A DNA stretch of 11,186 bases from JAAYZK01 sp964535025 (GTDB taxonomy: Bacteria; Planctomycetota; Phycisphaerae; SM23-33; FEN-1343), in the NCBI GenBank assembly GCA_964535025.1, contig CAZHRW010000280.1, positions 1 through 11,186 on the forward strand, in the 5' to 3' direction. The position numbers and the translations under genes were made by a program. The notes under the pieces are model-generated. The model was not told the DNA's origin. It searched no databases and saw only the letters and a list, made by a program, of their open reading frames with translations. Each line of letters begins with the position of its first letter. Position 1 is the first letter of the stretch. Shown here piece by piece: positions 6,869 to 11,186 of this stretch.

Positions 6869-7924
6869 TCAGTTCCCGTCCGCCCCGGTCGCCGCCAACG
6901 CCTGCTGAAGGTCCTTCAGCAGTGCTTCGCCCGGCAGGCCCTTGGCGGCCGCTTCGGCCACGTACGCATCCAGGACGGGACGGACCGCCTCGCGCCAACG
7001 GGCCTGCTCTTGTTCGCTGAGCGTGATGATCTCCCGCGGCCGCTCGAGGTTCGCCACGAACGCACGGCCGGACGCGTCGGCGTCGTCCCAGGTCTTGCCG
7101 TGACGGACGATCCATTCCTCGGTGACTTCATTGAAGACCGTCTGGACATCGGCCGGCAGACCCTCCCAGACATCCTTGTTCATGACGACAAACATCGCCG
7201 TTGTGTACCCGATGGCGGACGTGTCGGTGATGTACTCGATGGCCTGGCCCTGGTTCCAGCCCTCGAGCGTTTCGATGGGGCAGAACGTCGCCTCCACCGT
7301 GCCCTTCCGCAGCGCCTCGGCCGTCTCCGACTGATCCATCGCCACGGGCGTACCGCCGAGGGCCGATACGAGCTTCTGGCTCAGTCCGGTCGCGCGCACC
7401 TTCATGCCCTTGAGGTCTTCCAGCGTTCGAACCGGCTTCTTGCTGGCCAGCAGGCCCGGGCCGTGCGCGTGGACCAACAACGTGTGGACCTCGGCCAACT
7501 CGTCCGGCTGATACTTGCGCACCATCTCCGTCGCCAGGCGCGTGGCGGTCTGCCCGTCAGGGTAGCCCAGCGGGAGGTCCAGCGCCTCCAGCAGCGGGAA
7601 CTCGCCCCGTGTGTAGGCGAAACAGCTCATCCCGATGTCGAACTCGCCGTTGACCACGCCCTCGAAGCATTCCTCGGGGGTCGAAAGCGTCTTGCCGGGA
7701 TAGACGGTGATCTCCACCTGCCCGTCGGTGCGCTTGTTCATCTCATCCGCCCACGCCTGGGCCGTCAGCGTCTGCGCGTGGGTCGGCGGAAAGAAGATGC
7801 TGTAAGCCAGCTTGATTTTTTTGGCGGACGTCTCGTCGCCCTCGCCCCCACAGCCGCCCAGGACCACGGCCAGACCCACCAGGCCCACGACCGCAAAGGC
7901 CCACACTCTTGATTGCATGCTCAT
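6869..7924 (-). CDS. dctP: TRAP transporter substrate-binding lipoprotein DctP
   Basis: This 351-residue protein has an N-terminal lipoprotein signal ending LGGC (C25 becomes the lipidated residue), so it is probably membrane-anchored rather than freely periplasmic. The body is a DctP fold: KLAYSIFFPPTHAQ, then LEDLKGMKVRATG with R177 at the position of the conserved arginine that grips substrate carboxylates, then LGGTPVAMDQSETAEALRKGTVEATF. An organic acid ligand is likely, but its identity is unknown. The start at 7924 is supported by GGAG seven bases upstream; a second ATG lies at 7918. It leads a tight operon, dctP-dctQ-dctM-usp. It starts 17 bases after the end of the upstream pseudopilin gene. 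Confidence 0.95.
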   Translation of the reverse strand: MSMQSRVWAFAVVGLVGLAVVLGGCGGEGDETSAKKIKLAYSIFFPPTHAQTLTAQAWADEMNKRTDGQVEITVYPGKTLSTPEECFEGVVNGEFDIGMSCFAYTRGEFPLLEALDLPLGYPDGQTATRLATEMVRKYQPDELAEVHTLLVHAHGPGLLASKKPVRTLEDLKGMKVRATGLSQKLVSALGGTPVAMDQSETAEALRKGTVEATFCPIETLEGWNQGQAIEYITDTSAIGYTTAMFVVMNKDVWEGLPADVQTVFNEVTEEWIVRHGKTWDDADASGRAFVANLERPREIITLSEQEQARWREAVRPVLDAYVAEAAAKGLPGEALLKDLQQALAATGADGN

Positions 7925-7931
7925 GAGATGT

Positions 7932-7935
7932 CTCC
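7932..7935 (-). promoter_or_regulatory. Ribosome binding site of dctP
   Basis: GGAG on the minus strand lies seven bases upstream of ATG 7924. It favours that start over the internal ATG at 7918. Confidence 0.6.
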
Positions 7936-7941
7936 GGTGCT

Positions 7942-8856
7942 CTAACGATGTTCTCTTGCCACGTGAATGGAACGAAGATCATCGCATAGGAACGCCGGCG
8001 GTGCAAGGAGATAGTGCTGGCGAGGCGCGGGCGCGCGGGAGGCATGCGGCTGTGGCCGTGCCTCACGTTTCAGGTCGAACAGCTCGTTGTTGCGGTCGTC
8101 GGGGCCGAACCAGCCCATCGCGGAGGCGCGGACGGCCTGCTCGCCGAGGGAGCGTCCCTGGTAGGCGGCGGTGAAGTCCATCGAACGGTGGTCGACGTGG
8201 CCGTCCACCCAGGCGACGTTGCACACGCCGCGGTGGCGGAAGTGGATGGAGGCGTCCCAGCGTCCGCTACCGTCCGGGCGATAGGGCGGGCGGCAGAAGC
8301 TGTATTCGATGAGGTGCGTCGGCGGCGGGTCGGTTTCGAGGTAGCCGGCGTCGGTGAACATGACCGTCGCGGCCGGCTGGGCGACCTCGGCGGTGGTCGC
8401 CGAACGCCGGCTGGTGCCCAGATCGAGCCGGCCGCCGATGTAGTCGGCGTTGTAGCCGTACCCGCCGCAGCCGGCCTCGAAACCGGCGGCGTCCGGCGTG
8501 AAGGACGGGCACTGCTTGACGCCGCCGTCGCCGAGGTAGTCGGCCAGCGGGCCGCGGGCGGGGTCGAACGGCTCGCTGCGCGCGTCGCGCTCGCCGTGCC
8601 AGCGTTTGACGGTGGTCCGCTCGAACATGTCCTCGGCCGCCAGGACGAAAGCGCCGCGGTTCTCGGCGGCGTAGCCGAGGTTGGCGATGGCCAGTTGGCG
8701 CAGGTTGGAGGCGCAGACGGCTCGTCGGGTCAACGCCCGCGCGCCGTTCAGTGTCGGCAGCAGGATCCCCGTCAGCAGGGCCACGATGGCGATAACCACC
8801 AGCAGCTCGATGAGCGTGAAGGCGGTGCGGGTGGGGTGTGGGGGGTTCGCGGGCAT
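7942..8856 (-). CDS. Prepilin-type protein with N-methylation signal and H-X9-DG motif
   Basis: This 304-residue protein opens with a short positive leader and TAFTLIELLVVIAIVALLTGILLPTL, a type IV pilin/pseudopilin signal cleaved by a PilD-like peptidase before F13. Mature position 5 is the required glutamate (E17). The -1 residue is alanine (A12) rather than the usual glycine. The C-terminal half has H208-x9-D218-G219 (HRGVCNVAWVDG), the exact H-X9-DG motif of planctomycete/verrucomicrobial prepilin-processing-associated proteins. Such proteins are thought to sit in a type II secretion or pseudopilus-like envelope system; their function is unknown. The ATG overlaps the upstream stop by one base (TGATG), so it is coupled to the surface protein gene. 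The last 40 or so residues after NELFDLK are proline-, alanine- and arginine-rich, unlike the family, and may be read-through of former intergenic DNA. Confidence 0.88.
   Translation of the reverse strand: MPANPPHPTRTAFTLIELLVVIAIVALLTGILLPTLNGARALTRRAVCASNLRQLAIANLGYAAENRGAFVLAAEDMFERTTVKRWHGERDARSEPFDPARGPLADYLGDGGVKQCPSFTPDAAGFEAGCGGYGYNADYIGGRLDLGTSRRSATTAEVAQPAATVMFTDAGYLETDPPPTHLIEYSFCRPPYRPDGSGRWDASIHFRHRGVCNVAWVDGHVDHRSMDFTAAYQGRSLGEQAVRASAMGWFGPDDRNNELFDLKREARPQPHASRAPAPRQHYLLAPPAFLCDDLRSIHVAREHR
7978..8006 (-). promoter_or_regulatory. Possible TRAP operon promoter inside the pseudopilin 3' end
   Basis: On the minus strand TTGCAC (8006-8001) and GATGAT (7983-7978) are separated by 17 bases. 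The boxes are only moderate matches to sigma70 consensus. The site lies within the atypical C-terminal tail of the pseudopilin gene and would give a leader of about 47 bases before dctP. If used, the TRAP operon could be expressed without the riboswitch-controlled genes. Confidence 0.22.
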
Positions 8857-9833
8857 CACGTTCCGAAGTTCTGCTTGAGGATCGCGAAGTCGTCGAGATC
8901 GACGTCGCCGTCGCCGTCGAAGTCGCCCTGGTCCCAGGCGGCGTCGCCGGCGCCGAAGTTCTGCTTGAGGACGCCGACGGCGTCGAGGTCGAAGCCGGCC
9001 GAACCGGTGGTCATCCACCCGTCGTAGATCGGCGCGCCGGTCGCATCGACGAAAGCGCCGCTGCCGGGGATGTCGACGATGCGGACGAAATGCACGTTCT
9101 GGAGGTCCACCTGTCCGGCCGTCACCGCCGGGTCGTCGGCCAGGTCGGCCAGGTCGAACGGCGTGCCCCAGCAGAGGCCCTCGGCGTTGGTGTGCTTGCC
9201 GGCGAGGTTGTACACGTCGGTCACGTCGATCGACACGAACGGCCAGGTGTCGCCGTCCGGTCGGGTCATCAGCGAGCGGGCGGGCAAGCGGGCGAAGGTG
9301 ACCCCGTCGGTCGAGACCTCCACGTAGGCCAGTTCCGCAAAGAAGGTCGGCGAGCCCGTCCGGCTGAAGCCGTTCTCGAAAACCGCCAGGTCCGGCCCCG
9401 GTCCGTCGGCGATCGTCACGTCGAACGCCAGCGTGATCGATCCCGGGTGCGGCACGCCCACGCCGTCGGGGTCGACCAGGTGGGCGGCGATGTCCGCCGC
9501 CGACAGGTCGCCGAGGCTGACCACCTCGTATTCGTCGCCGACGGCCGGGCCCAGCGCCTTGGTGGGATCGGCCCACTTGGCATCGACCGACGATGCGGGG
9601 GCATAGGTCACCACGCCGGTGGCCCAGCCGACGAAAGCGTCATTAAGCACCTGGCCGGGCACCGCGTAGTACCCGCCGCCGGAGACGCCCTCTCCGGCCG
9701 GGCCGACCCAGCCGGGAATGCCCCGGTCGTAGGGGTTGTCGACGGTGCCGATGGGCCCGGCGTACGGCCCGGCCCACGCGGCCGCCACGACGGCCGCCGG
9801 CGCCAGCAGGACCATCCATGCATTTCGATTCAT
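8856..9833 (-). CDS. Secreted cell-surface protein with dockerin-like C-terminal tail
   Basis: This 325-residue protein has a signal peptide, with likely cleavage after A21 or A25 (AAAWAGPYAG). The body matches a family annotated only as 'cell surface protein'. Its segments include SITLAFDVTIADGPGPDLAVFENGF, ELAYVEVSTDGVTFARLP, VYNLAGKHTNAEGLCWGTPFDL, HFVRIVDIPGSG and GFDLDAVGV. From memory, such proteins often lie near cobalamin riboswitches and B12 receptor genes in Bacteroidetes. The C-terminus carries a dockerin-type calcium loop, DFDGDGDVDLDDFAIL, flanked by two LKQNFG units. The start is ATG 9833, with AGGG shortly upstream; a GTG at 9845 is in frame but less well placed. It follows the DUF4465 gene by 123 bases and overlaps the pilin gene by one base. 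Surface corrinoid binding is possible but unproven. Confidence 0.85.
   Translation of the reverse strand: MNRNAWMVLLAPAAVVAAAWAGPYAGPIGTVDNPYDRGIPGWVGPAGEGVSGGGYYAVPGQVLNDAFVGWATGVVTYAPASSVDAKWADPTKALGPAVGDEYEVVSLGDLSAADIAAHLVDPDGVGVPHPGSITLAFDVTIADGPGPDLAVFENGFSRTGSPTFFAELAYVEVSTDGVTFARLPARSLMTRPDGDTWPFVSIDVTDVYNLAGKHTNAEGLCWGTPFDLADLADDPAVTAGQVDLQNVHFVRIVDIPGSGAFVDATGAPIYDGWMTTGSAGFDLDAVGVLKQNFGAGDAAWDQGDFDGDGDVDLDDFAILKQNFGT
8863..8971 (-). repeat. 19-bp direct repeat, 90-bp period, within the dockerin-like tail
   Basis: CCGAAGTTCTGCTTGAGGA on the plus strand occurs exactly at 8863-8881 and 8953-8971. On the coding strand both encode LKQNFG in the same codons. Similarity continues into the adjacent aspartate-rich segments. 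It reflects a tandem two-unit dockerin-like module. Confidence 0.85.
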
Positions 9834-9857
9834 CGTTTCCCTCACCTGCTCAAAACG

Positions 9858-9900
9858 CGGCGGCGCCGACGCCGATGGCCGTCAAACGCCGGCGCCGCCG
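9858..9900. terminator. GC-rich hairpin between the two surface-protein genes
   Basis: CGGCGGCGCCG (9858-9868) and CGGCGCCGCCG (9890-9900) are perfect 11-base inverted arms around a 21-base loop. On the minus strand the stem is followed by CGTTTT, so it could act as a partial terminator. That would lower expression of the surface protein and pilin genes relative to the DUF4465 gene. A role in mRNA stability is an alternative. Confidence 0.4.
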
Positions 9901-9912
9901 GTGACTCTTTTC

Positions 9913-9942
9913 AGGCTTGAGGCTCGAGGCTTGAGGCTGAGG
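9913..9942. repeat. Heptamer tandem repeat (AGGCTTG-like, about four copies)
   Basis: AGGCTTG, AGGCTCG, AGGCTTG and AGGCTGA follow one another from 9913 to 9940 in the gap after the DUF4465 stop codon. Each is a seven-base unit with one or two changes. It is non-coding and lies beside the hairpin at 9858-9900. Confidence 0.65.
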
Positions 9943-9956
9943 CGCCCCAGCTCGGC

Positions 9957-10748
9957 CTACCGGTTGCGGCGGCGCAGGGCGAGCAGGCCCGCGGTCATCA
10001 TCATCAGCGTCGCCGGTTCGGGGACGGTCAGGCCGTCCAGGGCGAAGTAGGCCGGGGTGTTCATCCCGTCGCGCCCCGTGTCGGAACTGCTCAGGGCGAA
10101 CCGCAGGCCGACGACCGGCCCGAGGCCCGACAGGTCCACCCACGTCCAGTCGTCAAGGAGGTAGTCGTCGGCGCTGTCGGCGAAGCGGAAGTCCGCCAGG
10201 TGCACGTCCAGGGTGTCGGACGACCCGTCGGCGCGCAGGCCGGTGATGGTCAGGGCGAACCAGTCGGGGTCCTCCCCGGTCGGGCCGCCGAAGGCCTTGG
10301 CATAATCGTCGCCGTCCCGCATCGACAGGTAGGCGTAGGTGGTATTGGTGACGAATGCCCCGCCGAACACGACGCCGTCGCCGGCGTCGAGGATCGACAG
10401 GTGGGGCGGCTCGATCCCGCCGCAATACCCGACGGCGTAGGCGCCCGATCCGCTCAGATCCGTCCCCGTGATGGCGGCGAACTGGTTGGTGTAGCCCGCC
10501 GTCGTGGTGTCCGACACGTTCGAGTAGGCGAACCCGTCCCAGGCGACGTAGTCCCAGTCGGCATAGTACGTGTAGTTCGTGTTGAACCAGGCGCCGCCGC
10601 TGACGAACCCGTCGGCGCTCTCGCTGCCCCGCCAGTAACTTTCGGGTTCGAGCGGCAGATCGTCGAAATCGGCCAGCACCTCCGCCGGCGCGACCCCCGC
10701 CACCATCGTCACCCCTGCCACAACCAGCATTGTAAGCATCGTCCGCAC
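9957..10748 (-). CDS. DUF4465 domain PEP-CTERM surface protein
   Basis: This 263-residue protein has a signal peptide, with likely cleavage after VAPA (A22), then a DUF4465 domain. The domain is recognised by ADFDDLPLEPESYWRG, FVSGGAWFNTNY, WDGFAYSNVSDTTTAGYTNQ, NTTYAYLSMRDGDDYAKAFGG, DWFALTITG, HLADFRFADSADDYLLDDW and GMNTPAYFALDG. It ends with a PEP-CTERM tail (V242 onward): VPEPAT, a hydrophobic stretch, then RRRNR, for exosortase-dependent sorting to the surface. The start is GTG 10748, set by GGAGG (10759-10755) six bases upstream; an ATG three codons later is worse placed. The gene is directly downstream of a cobalamin riboswitch and terminator. From memory, DUF4465 proteins often occur with B12 uptake genes in Bacteroidetes, which suggests corrinoid binding or scavenging. 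The function is not proven. Confidence 0.9.
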   Translation of the reverse strand: MRTMLTMLVVAGVTMVAGVAPAEVLADFDDLPLEPESYWRGSESADGFVSGGAWFNTNYTYYADWDYVAWDGFAYSNVSDTTTAGYTNQFAAITGTDLSGSGAYAVGYCGGIEPPHLSILDAGDGVVFGGAFVTNTTYAYLSMRDGDDYAKAFGGPTGEDPDWFALTITGLRADGSSDTLDVHLADFRFADSADDYLLDDWTWVDLSGLGPVVGLRFALSSSDTGRDGMNTPAYFALDGLTVPEPATLMMMTAGLLALRRRNR

Positions 10749-10754
10749 GGCACA

Positions 10755-10759
10755 CCTCC
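10755..10759 (-). promoter_or_regulatory. Ribosome binding site that fixes the DUF4465 GTG start
   Basis: GGAGG on the minus strand lies six bases upstream of GTG 10748. From the next in-frame ATG (10739) the spacing would be 15 bases, so the GTG is preferred. Confidence 0.7.
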
Positions 10760-10893
10760 CAACCTGCGCTTCGAGGCCTCGTAGGCGCCGCGACCCAAGC
10801 GCAAGGCCGCACCGCCGGCAGCCTGGGGATGATTGCGGGGGACGAGTCGTCGGACCGGCAACGCGATGCATGGAGGCGTCGCCATCGGGTTTC

Positions 10894-10912
10894 GCCGTGT
10901 GTCGCGCACGGC
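10894..10912. repeat. Small hairpin just after the leader terminator
   Basis: GCCGTG (10894-10899) and CACGGC (10907-10912) form a six-base stem with a seven-base loop, immediately downstream of the terminator T-tract on the minus strand. It may protect or structure the leader of read-through transcripts. The rest of the leader from 10761 to 10893 shows nothing recognisable. Confidence 0.35.
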
Positions 10913-10914
10913 CC

Positions 10915-10953
10915 AACGAAAACGGCCCCGGCGCCTTCGCGGCACCGGAGCCG
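10915..10953 (-). terminator. Intrinsic terminator of the cobalamin riboswitch (expression platform)
   Basis: On the minus strand the arm CGGCTCCGGTGCC (10953-10941) pairs with GGCGCCGGGGCCG (10935-10923). All 13 positions pair, two as U-G wobbles, around the five-base loop GCGAA. The stem is followed by TTTTCGTT (10922-10915). It lies about 60 bases after the riboswitch aptamer and 167 bases before the DUF4465 start, as expected for a transcriptional off-switch. Confidence 0.85.
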
Positions 10954-11010
10954 GATAGCGACCGGGTCCGATGTGGTCGAGCACTCAGCCGCGAAGGATC
11001 GACCAGGCTG

Positions 11011-11178
11011 GTGCAGGCAGGTCTTCTGGCTCCCGGGTCATCCTTCCGCCGCGCCTTCCCGGCCGGGTCACACACCCGGCCAGTGGCCTACCTGCGGCGG
11101 TCGTCGCCGGTCACAGCGGCGCGTCCGCGGCCGATTCTCACGGCCTTCCCTTCTCGCCCTCGCGGGCACCTGCAACGC
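11011..11178 (-). ncRNA. Cobalamin (B12) riboswitch aptamer
   Basis: Read on the minus strand, the segment shows the conserved blocks of the cobalamin riboswitch in order. They are GGTGCC (11170-11165), GAGAAGGGAAGG (11155-11144), GTGAGAATCGG, CGCCGCTGTGA, the B12-box region GCCACTGG (11087-11080), GGGAAGGC (11060-11053), GATGACCCGGGAGCC, and the hallmark 3' end GAGCCAGAAGACCTGCC (11032-11016). Closing helix P1 can form between TGCAGG near 11174-11169 and the CCTGC repeats at the 3' end. The aptamer thus looks complete, although its promoter lies outside the window. Cobalamin binding usually turns the downstream genes off. Here these would be the DUF4465 protein, the dockerin-tailed surface protein, the pseudopilin and perhaps the TRAP genes. 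Confidence 0.93.
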
Positions 11179-11186
11179 CCGGCAAC

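Noticed and set aside
6380..7912. Plus-strand 510-residue open frame
   Set aside because: It is antisense to dctQ and dctP and has H/R/Q/D-rich shadow composition.
8857..9576. Minus-strand open frame running into the pseudopilin from upstream
   Set aside because: This part is an alternate frame of the dockerin-tailed surface protein; the pilin signal sequence begins at ATG 8856.
8838..9920. Plus-strand open frames opposite the surface and pilin genes
   Set aside because: They are antisense shadows with no signal peptide, no domain and no ribosome binding site.
9858..9942. CRISPR-like repeats
   Set aside because: The units are seven-base tandem copies and a single hairpin, with no spacers of regular length.
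10709..10984. Minus-strand small open frame in the riboswitch leader
   Set aside because: It overlaps the terminator hairpin, is Arg/Pro-rich and lacks a ribosome binding site; no evidence for a leader peptide.
9960..11075. Longer version of the DUF4465 gene starting upstream at 11075
   Set aside because: The extra part would translate through the riboswitch, its terminator and the leader. A GGAGG and a signal peptide place the start at 10748.

Overview
The window is very GC-rich and carries nine protein genes plus a cobalamin riboswitch. A Planctomycetota-type bacterium, probably of the Phycisphaerae, is suggested by three things. One gene has a PEP-CTERM sorting tail. One has a planctomycete-style dockerin-like tail (DFDGDGDVDLDDFAIL...). 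One is a prepilin-type protein with an H-X9-DG motif. This placement is inference from protein architecture, not from a marker gene.

Left part (1-4515): a minus-strand uroporphyrinogen-decarboxylase/MtaA-like gene runs off the left edge. It diverges from a plus-strand run of three genes: an MGDG-synthase-like glycosyltransferase (1348-2511), an aldo/keto reductase with two C-terminal Fe-S cluster motifs (2591-3694), and a CcsA/ResC-type haem-handling membrane protein (3727-4515).

Middle part (4564-7924, minus strand): a complete TRAP transporter, dctP-dctQ-dctM, is followed by a universal stress protein gene. The junctions are tight (ATGA overlap, 6-nt gap, 14-nt gap). This layout resembles the teaABC-teaD locus of Halomonas.

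Right part (7942-11186, minus strand): a complete cobalamin riboswitch at the right edge is followed by a strong intrinsic terminator. Downstream come a DUF4465 PEP-CTERM surface protein, a second secreted surface protein with a dockerin-like tail, and an H-X9-DG pseudopilin. The last two genes overlap by one base. I read this as a B12-regulated cell-surface module, possibly for corrinoid capture. The pseudopilin ends only 17 nt before dctP, so all minus-strand genes from the riboswitch to the stress protein could form one transcript. The TRAP transporter might therefore be partly B12-controlled, although a weak promoter of its own can be proposed inside the pseudopilin 3' end.

No rRNA, tRNA, CRISPR array, insertion sequence or phage gene was seen.
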